Below are positions 51,740 to 62,331 of a stretch of DNA of 64,000 nucleotides, in pieces. The DNA is from Hexactinellida sp. DTS-2022 (Eukaryota; Porifera; Hexactinellida): positions 15,118,501 to 15,182,500 of the forward strand of contig JAPNXP010000001.1 in NCBI GenBank assembly GCA_028753945.1. The letters are read 5' to 3'. The notes beneath the pieces were generated by a model, which was given only the letters and a program-made list of their open reading frames with translations, had not been told where the DNA came from and did not search any database. The translations under genes and the position numbers were made by a program. The stretch's first letter is position 1. The number at the start of each line of letters is the position of its first letter.

Positions 51740-52339
51740 TCAGAACAAATAAGGTAGCATTCTCCATCTGTTTTCTCTGTAATGCAGGAATTCTATTCCA
51801 AACATACTTTGTAACATTTCTTCTTCTTTTGTTATTCTTATCATAACTGATAAAATCATCTGAACAAAGGCAGCGACTAGAATGGCAGATTGGAATGCTA
51901 TGCATGTACCTAAAAACATCATGCACAGTCCTAGATAGCTTGGATGCATCAAGTGGGAGTAGAGTCCGTTTGTGATCAGTCTCTGACCCTCACTCACTCC
52001 CAGCTGATACGTGAAGAACTCTCCTAACTGCTGCTTAGTTCTCGTTCTCAAACAGCTTCCAGCTACGCACACTACCAACCCTACAAGAAACAGTCCATTG
52101 CTCAACACAACTATGCTAGCATCAGCCTGTTGGTACCCTGATGCTACGTAGTATCCCATGTAGTAACACTGAATGGAGATGTTGACGTAGGATGCTGTGT
52201 AGAAGAGGATTCTTTCGCTCTGAGGCGACGTGTGTGTTTTCGCACCTTTGTTTAGCTTATTTGGGTCTTTCAGTTCATAAATGAATAGAGACAATATGAT
52301 GGTAATTCCCAATACTATGCACAGTGTTAAGAAGTCCAT
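51740..52339 (-). CDS. ICMT-like membrane methyltransferase, 199 aa
   Basis: Intact minus-strand exon. Hydrophobic helices at about residues 3-21, 45-62, 76-95 and 143-165 make a multi-pass membrane protein. The C-terminal half carries the isoprenylcysteine carboxyl methyltransferase/PEMT signature: LGEFFTYQLGV, LITNGLYSHLMHPSYLG, KEEEMLQSMFG and YRENRWRMLPY. These regions bind S-adenosylmethionine and the lipid substrate. The usual RHP triad reads M-H-P here, so Arg is replaced by Met, while the His and Pro remain. Length (199) is shorter than human ICMT (284) but near the minimal prokaryotic relatives. It could be a true CaaX-protein methyltransferase or another ICMT-family enzyme. ER location inferred. 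The flanks are repeats. Confidence 0.8.
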   Translation of the reverse strand: MDFLTLCIVLGITIILSLFIYELKDPNKLNKGAKTHTSPQSERILFYTASYVNISIQCYYMGYYVASGYQQADASIVVLSNGLFLVGLVVCVAGSCLRTRTKQQLGEFFTYQLGVSEGQRLITNGLYSHLMHPSYLGLCMMFLGTCIAFQSAILVAAFVQMILSVMIRITKEEEMLQSMFGIEFLHYRENRWRMLPYLF

Positions 52340-52749
52340 TGTTATGAAATGTTATATTCTTTACTTTTGTTTCTGTGATTGCTTTGTGTCATAGTTATCC
52401 TTGTTTAATCCCTGTATTTATAGTATATTGGACAGTATTATGCGAGAATGGCTTCAATTAGATTCACGCACTCGTTAATTGTGCACAATTATATTATAGC
52501 AATTAAAATACGTTTACGGGCGAAACTAACTCAATTTACATCATACGATTTAATGTGAATTACCAAATTATTGAATATACCGTTACAACGCTCACATAAA
52601 AAATGCTGAGTCATCAGCTATTATATTCTACTCATACTTGAATATCTCTAAAATGAAGTGAACTAAATGGAAACTTCCACCACTCTAAGGGTCGATGCCT
52701 TCTGTAACACCTTTTTGAAATAATTTGACACCTTCATAGTGATGATGAC

Positions 52750-52870
52750 AATGCGAAAAAAATAATCCAAAATTGCAGCTTGTGCCGACAGCATGTTCCT
52801 TTGGAGGCACTATCAATAAACCACCACCAAAATATAGTGCAAAGGAACATGCGTCGGCACAGGCTTTTTT
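52750..52870 (-). mobile_element. Foldback MITE family, copy 4
   Basis: Stem with CCAAAATTGCAGCTTGTGCC and inverse; the right arm is truncated after GTCGGCACAGGC. Confidence 0.75.
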
Positions 52871-52879
52871 TTTCATTTT

Positions 52880-53005
52880 GTAGGCCTAGTTTGCACATTT
52901 TGTATTAAGTCTATGGGAGCAGCCTAGAATAAAATCCATCCAAATTACGCTCCTTTAGGAGCGCCCAATACGCCTGGATAACACCCTGATGGCAACCGAG
53001 GAATG
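52880..53005 (-). repeat. Inverted partner of the 2.44-kb repeat
   Basis: GTCTATGGGAGCA, AATTACGCTCCTTTAGG and GGATAACACCCTGATGG mirror the blocks at 2480-2640. Confidence 0.6.
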
Positions 53006-53700
53006 TGTAACATTCCATTTATAATTTCGATATATTTCATTCAACTTGTCATGGACATCCTCATGTTCCAATTTTGAACATTTATAACGCGTTTAACTAT
53101 GTTAAAAGCAGGCTATAAAAACACGATAATTCCCACGAAAAATAGCGATTACGTAATCAAATGGTGATATATCACAATTCTAAAGGGTGTTATGTATGCC
53201 TTGATATCATGTTCCTAACTTCCTATACAATTATAATGCATTTCTCAGGTCTCTCAATACTAGCTATTGAGATAAAGATATGTCAGCTAATAATCAATGG
53301 CCTTTAAGTAATCCATGGCCCAGCAAAATCTACCCAGTAGTAAGGCCTTATATAATGAAGGTCACGGAATATCCTATTTCTACGAAGGTTGCCCTATACT
53401 GATAAATAGCATAACAACATAGCTCCTAGAGAACCTAAATGGTGCATGGTAGAATGCCTTTGATAGATTTTTAGGACTAATATTTTTCTATTTATCAGAA
53501 CTAAGCTTTTAGTACTGTATTATTCTGTGTGAGTTATAACTTATAACTTATAAGCAATTAGGTGGATTTTCACACTTTCAAAAATGTGACAATGACGTCA
53601 TAATTTCATGGTAGGTGTGATTTAAAAAAAAAATACGTGTATAGATTTGATAGAATTGTTACTTTCTCATTTATATTATCAGTGTTTCATACACGATTTG
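53006..53700. other. Unassigned AT-rich DNA
   Basis: No gene or clear repeat apart from a GACAATGACGTCATAA block near 53588 shared with 37.9 and 45.5 kb. Confidence 0.4.
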
Positions 53701-53825
53701 CATACAAGGGGGGCAATCTGGTTATGTAAATTCTCAAGGGGGGCACTCTGGGATACTTTATACTTATGTTATTAAGGGGGGGGGGGACTTGAAGGAACAG
53801 GGGGGGGGGGGAAATGCCTCCCACA
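53700..53825 (+). repeat. G-run cluster, possible G-quadruplex
   Basis: Runs of G of six or more occur at about 53708, 53740, 53775 and 53803 on the plus strand, 90-210 bp upstream of the FMO copy B start codon. Copy A lacks them. Confidence 0.6.
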
Positions 53826-53917
53826 ACCCCCTGTATAACCCCTGATTATTCCTTTCTTAGTATTTTTAAATTATCTTATATTCTACATTGTCAAGACACC
53901 AAATTGAATTTAATCTG

Positions 53918-55270
53918 ATGTCGAAAAGGATAGCAATTATAGGAGCAGGTCCATCCGGACTCTCGGCTATGAGAGCGTTCCGAATGGCAGAATTAAAAGG
54001 CGAAAATATCCCGGAAATAGTTTGCTTTGAAAAGCAAGAGGACTGGGGTGGTGTATGGAATTACACATGGCGAACTGGCACTGATGAATATGGTGTTACA
54101 GTGCATAGCAGTATGTATAGAAATATGTGGTCGAATAATCCGAAGGAGATTGTAGAACTCCCTGATTACACGTTTGCGGAGCATTTTTGTAAGCCAATTC
54201 CTTCATTCTTGCCACGAGCGGTACTTTTTGATTACATTTTAGGGAGAGCAAAGAAATCGAATATAAGACAGTTTATCAAATTCAACATGCGAGTTGAAAG
54301 TGTTGTGTACATGAATGATAAATTCATAATTCGTGTATGGAATAAAAGAGAAAATTGTGTGTTCTCAGAAGAATTTGATTATGTGATTGTCGCAAGTGGC
54401 AACTTTTCAGTCCCGCATATTCCAGAATACAAAGGAGTTAATTCATTTCCGGGTCGTATTATCCACTCACATGATTTCCGAAATGCAGAACAATTCAAAG
54501 GTCAGGATGTAATAATAATTGGTAGTGCACTTTCTGCAGAAGATATTGCTATCCAATGTTGGAAGTATGGTTCTAAATCTGTTACAATTGCTTATCGAAA
54601 AAGACCTAGGAAATTTAATTGGCCTGAAGGTATTATAGAGAGACATCTTTTAGATCACATGGAAGGGAAAACAGCAGTGTTCCACGATGGTTTTCGTCAG
54701 AATGCAGATGCGCTAATCTATTGCACTGGTTATTTATTCCATTATCCTTTTATGGAAGATAAGCTCAAACTGAAGAATGATGCACAACTGAAATATTGCC
54801 CGGGACTCTACAAGGGAGTAGTTTGTCAAAATAATCACAGACTATTTTATATGGGAATGACCTGTCTATTGTACCCTTTGATTAACATCGACATTCAAGC
54901 TTGGTTCTTGCGTGATGTAATTTTAGAGAGAATCATTTTGCCTTCGAATGAATATATTCAGAAAGATATTTCCTTTTGGATGAAAAGAGAGGAAACTTGT
55001 AGGATGTCTATTGAGAAATTCTACTTTCAGACTGATTATCTCAGAGATCTTTTGACACACCTGAGTGATTATGCTAAACCTAATTTTGACCTACTTTCAC
55101 AGTATTATTTAATTCGACAAGAGCATAAGAAGAAGGATGTTCTCACATATAGGGACCATTCTTACACTTCGGCTACAACTGGAATAGTCTCTCCTAATCG
55201 TGCTGTCAAATGGATTGATGCAAAAGCTTTGGAGACGTTGGACACATTTTTAGAATCCAAATTTCTATAG
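53918..55270 (+). CDS. Flavin-containing monooxygenase-like enzyme, copy B, 450 aa
   Basis: Intact paralogue of 23186-24538 with 19 substitutions in 450 residues (96 percent identity). All motifs are unchanged: IAIIGAGPSGLSAM, FEKQEDWGGVWNYTW, FPGRIIHSHDF, VIIIGSALSAEDIAIQ and LIYCTGYLF. Changes are scattered and often conservative (for example I to V, F to Y, D to N), none in a cofactor motif. An in-frame ATG 30 bases upstream exists only in this copy through a few base changes, so the start shared with copy A is used. Upstream sequence diverges from copy A just before the coding region (G-rich here, Tigger MITE there), so the two genes probably have different promoters. Confidence 0.9.
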   Translation: MSKRIAIIGAGPSGLSAMRAFRMAELKGENIPEIVCFEKQEDWGGVWNYTWRTGTDEYGVTVHSSMYRNMWSNNPKEIVELPDYTFAEHFCKPIPSFLPRAVLFDYILGRAKKSNIRQFIKFNMRVESVVYMNDKFIIRVWNKRENCVFSEEFDYVIVASGNFSVPHIPEYKGVNSFPGRIIHSHDFRNAEQFKGQDVIIIGSALSAEDIAIQCWKYGSKSVTIAYRKRPRKFNWPEGIIERHLLDHMEGKTAVFHDGFRQNADALIYCTGYLFHYPFMEDKLKLKNDAQLKYCPGLYKGVVCQNNHRLFYMGMTCLLYPLINIDIQAWFLRDVILERIILPSNEYIQKDISFWMKREETCRMSIEKFYFQTDYLRDLLTHLSDYAKPNFDLLSQYYLIRQEHKKKDVLTYRDHSYTSATTGIVSPNRAVKWIDAKALETLDTFLESKFL

Positions 55271-55366
55271 TTTTATGTTTCCATAAATATTCAACATTTA
55301 TATATTTGGACAAATTTTGTATGAGGAATAGGATTGTCCCATAATTCATAGGATTAACTTTCATGA

Positions 55367-55425
55367 TTGCGACAGATCGGTGCTACACACCTCAAGTAAA
55401 CGGTCGCTACGCGGCTTTAATCCTC
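55367..55425 (-). repeat. GC-rich hairpin cluster, family 1, inverted, truncated
   Basis: ATTGCGACAGATCGGTGC and CGGTCGCTACGCGGC: the last stems are lost compared with 24639. Confidence 0.6.
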
Positions 55426-55439
55426 ACTAAACAATGGAT

Positions 55440-55790
55440 TACATAGTTAGTAATATTTGTCATTGTTATACACGTACTTATAATATCCGTTTACTTATAA
55501 TATCCGTTGAAACCTAACTTCTAGGTTGATTTTGAATTTTCATTAATTTGTTACTTATTTTTGTAAACAACAACAATAAATATTCATATTAGAAATTTGT
55601 AAATGCGAAATTCGTGTTCAGCATACTTGTTTACTAATTATAACATTTGAAAGTTAGTTTATATCCCAATATTAATTGCGGTTTCTATTCCCCCATCACT
55701 TTAATACAATCCGGACAAACACACAAACAAACAAATACACAAACAAACAACAATCGAGATTTATTAATATAGATTAAACTCGTTATCTGG
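55440..55790 (-). repeat. Inverted 136-bp repeat and module head
   Basis: Minus-strand order is module head (TAATAAATCTCGATTG, then TTTGTTTGTG run, TTTGTCCGGATTGTATTAAA), then the 136-bp repeat, then the hairpin cluster at 55367. This is the most complete example of a head-to-tail module of this type, about 0.4 kb. Confidence 0.7.
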
Positions 55791-55889
55791 TTGTTTGTCA
55801 TTCCCTGTGGCAAAATATTTATGGGTTGCCCTTTCCCACTGTTCTACCACTGACCTCTGGGTACCAAATTCTGAAACATTTCTTTTCAT

Positions 55890-56105
55890 TTCTCTAAACA
55901 GCCAATAGTGACACTGTCAGGTCTGTACGAAAGTTAAATTGTTGTTAAACTAGAAAGTTAAATTGCAGAATGTGGGCATGTTCTACGAGATGGAGATAAG
56001 CTCAAGCGGAGCATTGTAATGATTAATGAAGACCATCCCAATACAGTGTTCTGTCGCACAGGATGCAATGCAATCTTTCCAGAAAAGACAATGGTGGAAA
56101 AACAC
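55890..56105 (+). pseudogene. Possible exon remnant with Cys/His pattern
   Basis: An open frame from about 55970 reads ECGHVLRDGDKLKRSIVMI, NEDHPNTVFCRTGCNAIF and PEKTMVEKHENIVFPP, ending soon after. The Cys spacing and HE hint at a zinc-binding module. The stretch follows TTTCTCTAAACAG, a splice-acceptor-like sequence. Copy A has the same flank but the frame is decayed there (25095-25200). The parent gene is not recognised. Confidence 0.35.
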
Positions 56106-57319
56106 GAAAATATAGTTTTTCCACCCAAACAACATTTCAATTGTTAATCCTGTTTAGTATAATTGATTTTTATCCTAAAAAATATTAGCCCGTCAGTACC
56201 AGAAAAATATAGTATTATCAACTATATTTTTCTGGTACTGACGGAAATTATGATACTTAGGCTAACTTAGCCAATCAAGGGAATTAAGACGGGCTTGTTT
56301 GATCATGATGTTAACCAATAAATCTTCCTGAAACTTAATCAATTATTTACAGAGTTGAATCTGTGATGTTTAATTTAGGAGCACCTTGAGTTATGTAATG
56401 CTTGGCATAGCCCAAAGCTATCAACAGGAGTTTAGATACTAGATGATTATTGATCTAATTTTGGTTGCTGCCTATCAATCTTGAAACTTATAAAAATGGA
56501 TTAGTTTTCAAGAATTAATAGAAAAATATGGTAAACAAATTAAAGAAAATTCAAAATCTGTCTAGAAGTTAGCTTTCAACGGGTATCAGAGGTAAACAAG
56601 TTAAAAGTATGCAAAATGGTAGTTAAAGGTGTGTATATATAACAACAACAACTATTTACTAGCTATATAATCAATGGTTCAGTAACTTCAGTGAGGAGTA
56701 AGGCCGCGTAGCCGCCGACAACTTGAGGTGCATTGCACCGATCTATCGCAAAGCGACTGAGACCGAAGGGCTCGTAGATAGATTAAATCACATTTATTTG
56801 GTGTTTTTTTAGTGTGTTTCTTCTAGTTAAAAAAAAAACGTCATAGTAGAGTACTATAGTTTTATACTATAAGTGCACACTATTGAAATCGTTCTGATGG
56901 AGTTACCACCAATGGCCTGACCAGACCATTGGTAGTAGAGATTTGAAATTTAGACAGGGGATAGATAATTTCCTGGAGATGATCATCTCGAAGCCCAAAT
57001 TCTCAATTTTGTCTTTGTTCCTCAGTTATATCGAACCGTGGACTACGAAATAATAAGGACGGAGTACTGAAATGAAAAAAAAACGGACCATGGATATGTT
57101 AGAAGTGCCATATTGAAATTCATGATTTCCTCAATGATCATCTTGTTATATAAAAAATGGTATTTAAGTTCTATCATAATTCCAGTCCTAATTGGAATTT
57201 ATTATCAACAATATCATCAAAAGCTTTGATGATTGCAATTGTAGACACCATACATAATAAGGTAATAAAACTGAGGAGAAGTAGATAATGTTTGTAAAAA
57301 TTGAGTTATTAATTCATTA
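56106..57319. repeat. Duplicated non-coding block, partner of about 26.42-27.45 kb
   Basis: Includes the 136-bp repeat unit near 56520-56660 and the family 1 hairpin cluster at 56699-56773 (GGTGC-ATT-GCACC, TCGC-AAA-GCGA). It also holds a 20-bp inverse pair around 56200-56240 (ATATTTTTCTGGTACTGACG) not present in copy A. No gene. Confidence 0.7.
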
Positions 57320-58730
57320 ATCTTTAAACTTTTTGAGTTTCCGAGAGTGGATATTTTGTTGTTGTTCTCATAGAGCGGAATTGACATTGCGTACTTTATT
57401 GGCCAAAATAACGTTCGCTGTGATTGTAGTTATCTTTCGGAGGATAGTCCACCCTTGCACATTGCAAAAACTACTTGTATTTCTCCAGTTTATGCTCTGG
57501 CTTTCTTCGATTAAAATAATTGTCAGCTGAATTAGAATTTGTCTAGAGGGCCCTGTTAAAAATCGTCGCATTAAGGTTTCGTCATTTTCGAGTGTGATAA
57601 AGATCTTTAACACAATAATAATGGCATCTATAACAATATGAGATGGCCATTTGAGAGCACCTCGGTCAAGAAGTTAAAGAAGTTTATAAGTATCTTCCGT
57701 ACCAACGATTTCGAGTTCTTTATCCTGTGTAATCAATGACATACAAGTATCACACTTGACAGATTGCTTCAAATATGAGTGTACAGCATATCCACCGACA
57801 AAGACAACTGATTGAAGAAGTGAACTATCAAAAGTAATGGTCGAAAAGGATTGCAATGCTATGAGGTATGTATCTAGGTTTAAAGCATAATTGGAAGGTT
57901 CGTTAGATGAGGAGGAACAGGAATCGATCATATCCTTTAAACTGACGTAATCTGATTGTTCTTTTTTCGAGAATATTTTGAGGATGCTTGATAGCTTGAT
58001 CCGTCGTTCACTTTCAATTATTTGAGAATAACTAACATGATAATGTGCACCAGACATCATACGATACAAATCAAAATGATGTTCGATTGGGTGATTTTGT
58101 AATCGTGATGTGAGCACGTAATCAAATCCACAATTTTGAGTGAGATGTTTTACTATTTCAATCAGGGCAAGGCACGAGTGAGAGAAGCTTGTGAAGGTTT
58201 TTGGGACTCAATTTACCGTGTTTATTTTCACGAGATCGCCATCGTGCAAGCCAATTAACAATGAGCCGTAGAAAAATAAAACGATAATCATCACACGTAA
58301 GAGGTTTGAAAAAATCATCATTAAGCCTGATATGCTTATGTATGTGTTGTATTGACATTGAAGATTTTCCAAACTTTTATAATTATGTCAAGAAACTATT
58401 TGTTTGGGTTTCGGAATTTGTTCGTGCGGAGTTGTAAATAGATAATGCAGCGAGTGTTGATGTGTCGAAAATCTTTAAAGCTAGGCTGACATTTTGCCGC
58501 TCTAAACTTGTGGGGGCCAGCAACTTTAGCTGTTAAACGATGACCCTGTTTGATGATTAAACTCTGCTCGTTTTTGTAAAGCATTCGAATATCTTGAAAT
58601 TTCGCAATACGTATACTATGTTGGCTATTTTCATAGTTCGGAAAAATAAGTGTGTTTGGATAAGAAAATGTATGTTCCCAAGGTTGTTGAATTGATCGGT
58701 GGTCAGTTTGAGTCCGTAATAGTGTAGGGA
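57320..58730 (-). pseudogene. P-element-like transposase, copy B
   Basis: Uninterrupted by insertions, so it shows the layout better than copy A: RMLYKNEQSLIIKQGHRLTA, RLNDDFFKPLTCDDYRFIF, LARWRSRENKHGKLSP, then TSRLQNHPIEHHFDLYRMM with SGAHYHVSYSQI, ESERRIKLSSILKIFSKKEQ, VVFVGGYAVHSYLKQSVKC and a final helical region ending in the LTGPSRQILIQL segment. Several frame changes break it. No N-terminal THAP finger and no terminal inverted repeats were identified. It was already decaying or decayed independently in both copies. A host-domesticated origin cannot be excluded. Confidence 0.6.
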
Positions 58731-58904
58731 GCTATCTAGGATTTGTATTGTGTTGTTGTCAAAATCTGTTATGAAAACATCCTTATTAGTAGAGACGGTG
58801 AGGTTTGTAGGAATTTGAACTCTCCTTTCTCAGTTCCCCATTTCCCTATTTAGCTACTAATCGTATGTCAGATTCTATTTTAAACTGAAACAAAGGATGT
58901 ACAC

Positions 58905-59036
58905 TCCTCTCTTTTCCCAAACCATTGCTCTACATTTTGTGAAAACTTGGTCAATGTATAAACAAACCCTTCGATAGAGGCTTTATCTTTTCCTCTACTA
59001 ACTCCTGATTAATTCTATTGTGAGTGACGTTGACAT
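58905..59036 (-). pseudogene. FLYWCH-type fragment, copy B
   Basis: MSTSLTIELI.. to FVYTLTKFSQNVEQW, then a jump into unrelated sequence; about 0.35 kb present in copy A (second half of the finger and beyond) is deleted here. Confidence 0.55.
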
Positions 59037-59254
59037 TGCAGAATTGTAAAGTGATATAACGAATAATAGTATTTTAGGTTTTGAGACCATTCTTATATAC
59101 AGTGGCGGGAATTTTGTATACTTTCGTCAAGATTGTGTGGCTATTGAAGATTATATACACACATTATTTATGTTATGAAACAACAAGATAGGTAATGAGT
59201 TTTGGGCTTCTTAATAATTAGAAAGACAGTGAAGAAAATAGACGAGTTTTCCGT

Positions 59255-59345
59255 TGACGAAATTCTGGGGACGAAAATTCCAGGAACGAATTTTCTGGGG
59301 GACGAATATTCCGGGGACAAAAGTTCCAGGGACGAAACTAAAGCC
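59255..59345 (+). repeat. GGGGACGAA array, copy B
   Basis: Same units as 33950-34045, the last followed by ACTAAAGCC instead of ACTTCCGCC. Confidence 0.75.
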
Positions 59346-60017
59346 ATTCTGCTCCTCCGTATACGTTCCATGTATTCGTGCGTGTAACTGTTTAGGAACT
59401 CTGATAATATGGAGATAGGCGATAAGTTAGGAACATGCCACCCTTCTGCACCATATAATTCAGTATTTGTTGATGTAGTATTTATTTTAATTCTGTAGAT
59501 GCATTTTTGAATCCCTTCGAATTATGAGTTTAAGTTCCCTCAATAGACCATGGTTATGGGTCAGAGTGAATGGTGGAATTTCTGAATTTTTCGTCGAAAT
59601 GACTGAATGGTGGAAAGTGGTGGAATTTCTAAAAATCGACTTAATGGTGGGAGTCAAATAGTCCACAATTCATGGTAGATTAGTTAAGCCACCAAAGGTA
59701 AATTTGGTGGCTTAAATAAGATCTTTGGTGGCTAAGGCCACCAAACCACCTAATTTGTCGAGCACACACGAGCATGCTCTATGTATCTTATGAGCATGCT
59801 CTGTGTACTTTTTGTTATATGAATTTTCCATCATTCAGCTATTTTCCACCATTTTCCACCTTTCAGTCAGACCATGAACACTCAAAGGAAGTCATTTCCT
59901 ACGACTAGAAAATTGACTGAAATACTAATTTTGAGCCTTATGTGTATGATAGTTATACTAAGTAGTTATTACGATTCACTTGTATTAATTAAGTAATTAT
60001 TCCACTTCTTATATTAT

Positions 60018-61181
60018 TTGTTCTACTTTCGACCTCATCAGGTGCTGCGAGAGAGAGAGACAGCACTGCTGTCAGAGCTGCAGCAGCTAGAGGATGTCTA
60101 CAGGGGGGAGAGAGTTGGTAAACAGATTGATCAGCTGAGAATAGCGAAAGAACACAACATTGCTACTCTTACGAATAATGAAAATCAGGAATTCCTCGAA
60201 CAGAGTGTGGCTCTACTGGATGCCCGCATGAGAGAGCTAGAAGCTAGTCTCGAGACAGCTAGAGACAGGATGAGACAAGTGGAGCTGGAGTGGGATACAA
60301 ACCTAGAAGGAATACTGAGTAGGACAGGATCGATTCTAGTGAGAGGAGTAGCGGACTACAAGGAGAAAGAAAAGCCTATAAAGGTAGCTGGGAAACACAG
60401 GAATAATACCTCTTGCACAGCTGGAGAGTTCAAATGGCCTCATTCAATCGCAATTGACTCTGATACGAATTATATTTATATTTGTGATGGAGGGAATAAC
60501 AGAGTACAAGTCTTTAACGAATCTTTAGAATTCTTATTCACATTCAGTGACAATATGAATGACCCACTTGGTATCTGTATCCATCTTAACAAAGTCTACT
60601 TCACACAGTATGATGCTCATTCCCTCACTGTACACTCTACTGAAGGTAGATACATACAGTCAGTTGGGAGAAGAGGCAAGAAAGAACTGGAATTTCATTC
60701 TCCACTAGGAGTAGCTGCATCTACAGTGACTAAGCTAATTTACATTTGTGAATTCTACAACAATCGTATTCAATGTTTGAATTTAGATTTAACTTTTAAT
60801 TCACTCATTCCTAATGTTGACAGGCCAAGAGATATCAAGCTAACTCCACAGAATATTATTGTATTGACAGCTGGAAATCCATGCATTCGATTCTATAACT
60901 ACTCTCATCAGCTGATTAGAGAAATAATAACTCGAGGAGAAGGCAAGCAGGTGATTAATCCTCTCTACTTCTGTCTGGACAGAGATTTCAATATTCTGTT
61001 GACCGACTTCTCAGCTAATTCTGTTCAGATATTCTCTAGCAGAGGAGAAGTGCTACACAAGTTTGGGAAGAGAGGAGAGGGAAGAGGAGACTTTATCTAT
61101 CCTACTGGGATAGCTACGGATAGAGAAGGTAGAATCATAGTTGTGTCTCGAAACCCTGAACATTGTATTCAGTTATTCTGA
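60018..61181 (+). CDS. Coiled-coil plus NHL-repeat protein, 5'-shortened paralogue, 387 aa
   Basis: From CATCAGGTGCTGCGAG (about 60039) on, it is close to the gene at 14447 (coiled coil LDARMRELEASLETARDRM and all six blades, closing with RNPEHCIQLF). The first roughly 30 residues of that paralogue are missing and replaced by MFYFRPH, read from unrelated upstream DNA. The last blade is complete here (GKRGEGRGDFIYPTGIATD), unlike at 14447. Either the true first exon lies upstream and is spliced (TTCTACTTTCGACCTCATCAG resembles an acceptor ending in CAG) or this is a 5'-truncated copy. The downstream frame is fully open, which argues for recent origin or function. It lies right after segmental copy B, but the 14447 gene does not follow copy A. 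Confidence 0.75.
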   Translation: MFYFRPHQVLRERETALLSELQQLEDVYRGERVGKQIDQLRIAKEHNIATLTNNENQEFLEQSVALLDARMRELEASLETARDRMRQVELEWDTNLEGILSRTGSILVRGVADYKEKEKPIKVAGKHRNNTSCTAGEFKWPHSIAIDSDTNYIYICDGGNNRVQVFNESLEFLFTFSDNMNDPLGICIHLNKVYFTQYDAHSLTVHSTEGRYIQSVGRRGKKELEFHSPLGVAASTVTKLIYICEFYNNRIQCLNLDLTFNSLIPNVDRPRDIKLTPQNIIVLTAGNPCIRFYNYSHQLIREIITRGEGKQVINPLYFCLDRDFNILLTDFSANSVQIFSSRGEVLHKFGKRGEGRGDFIYPTGIATDREGRIIVVSRNPEHCIQLF

Positions 61182-61481
61182 ATCCATTTTAGACCTTTCA
61201 AAACTTTATATATTTTTTATTTAGTGTTAAGTCCCCCGTATACTTAACTATTCCTATCAATATAATCAATTGTAATTAGGTTGTTTTCAGATCTTTTCTA
61301 GATACCTTTTGTGTCTCTATTAATTAATTAATTAATTGTCCCCACGTATACTTAATTATTCGGATCAATATAATCTATTGTTGTGGGTTACAAAATTTTG
61401 GCATTATGGTCCCCATGGTGCAGTCCTTACACTTATTCTCTCCAAATATTGTTAGCTCCCCAAATGTTATACTGTACACCA

Positions 61482-61690
61482 GTGATGTGCTCCGTTACTA
61501 AATCTTCCGTTACTCCGTTACAGTTACTTTATATCTCCCGTTACCGTTACCGTTTACTTTATTTGTTCCGTTACCGTTACTCCATTACCGTTACTTTATT
61601 TCTTCCGTTACCGTTACTTCGTTACTTTTGTTAAGTTTATCCGTTTTCCTATATTCAGTACAGTTTACCTTAATGTAACGGTAACTGATT
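61482..61690 (+). mobile_element. hAT-like element end with CCGTTAC subterminal repeats
   Basis: CAGTGATGTGCTCCGTTAC followed by about ten CCGTTAC or CGTTACTTTATT units. Subterminal short repeats next to a CAGTG terminus are usual for hAT elements. The right end is not clear; an inverse GTAACGGTAACTG at 61675-61690 may be it. Confidence 0.6.
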
Positions 61691-61694
61691 TTTA

Positions 61695-61815
61695 AAAATC
61701 CAAAATTACAGCTGTACCGACGCATGTTCCTTTGGTGGCACTATATTTTGGTGGTGGTTTATTGATAGTGCCTCCAAAGGAACATGCTGTCGGCACAGCT
61801 GCAATTTTGGATTTT
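61695..61815 (+). mobile_element. Foldback MITE family, copy 5
   Basis: AAAATCCAAAATTACAGCTG, GCATGTTCCTTTGGTGG and inverses; near-perfect stem. Confidence 0.9.
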
Positions 61816-62331
61816 TTTGCCACGTACTCATCACTATGAAGGTGTTAAATTATTTCAGAAGGGTGTTTCAAAAGGCAACGACCCTTAGAGTGGTGGAAGT
61901 TTCGTTTTAGCTCACTTCATTTTAGAGATATTCAAGTTTCAGTAGAATATAATAGGTGATGAGTCAGCATTTTTAGGTGCGTGTTGAGTATTCACCCAAA
62001 TCCAACCAACCCATGGGAATTATTTAATTCACAAAATTGTAAAATACATTTTTTTGACGATGTCATAATCACCTCAAGGTGTCAAGACCCACTTGTATAG
62101 GTGGTACCTGGCATAAGGACCAATTGATAAATTGGAAGTTTGTTTCTATCTTGTATCATCTCTGAGATTAATGAAATTTAGCTAATTAGTATAAATATTT
62201 AATTAAGTTATTAATTATTTAACACCATTTATTATATGCAGCAAAACAAATTAAGTTCAATTATTTGCAATTATTATTAATTTAAATTGAATTTCACTAT
62301 AATATTTGAATTCCACGCACTCGATAACCCC
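61816..62331 (+). repeat. CAGCATT repeat unit, copy
   Basis: Nearly the same as 48810-49330; no gene. Confidence 0.75.

Larger units (their letters stand above)
53848..59775 (+). repeat. Segmental duplication, copy B
   Basis: Collinear with 23110-34461, shorter because it lacks the membrane-protein stretch and the 28138-32235 nest, and some of the FLYWCH region. Confidence 0.9.
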
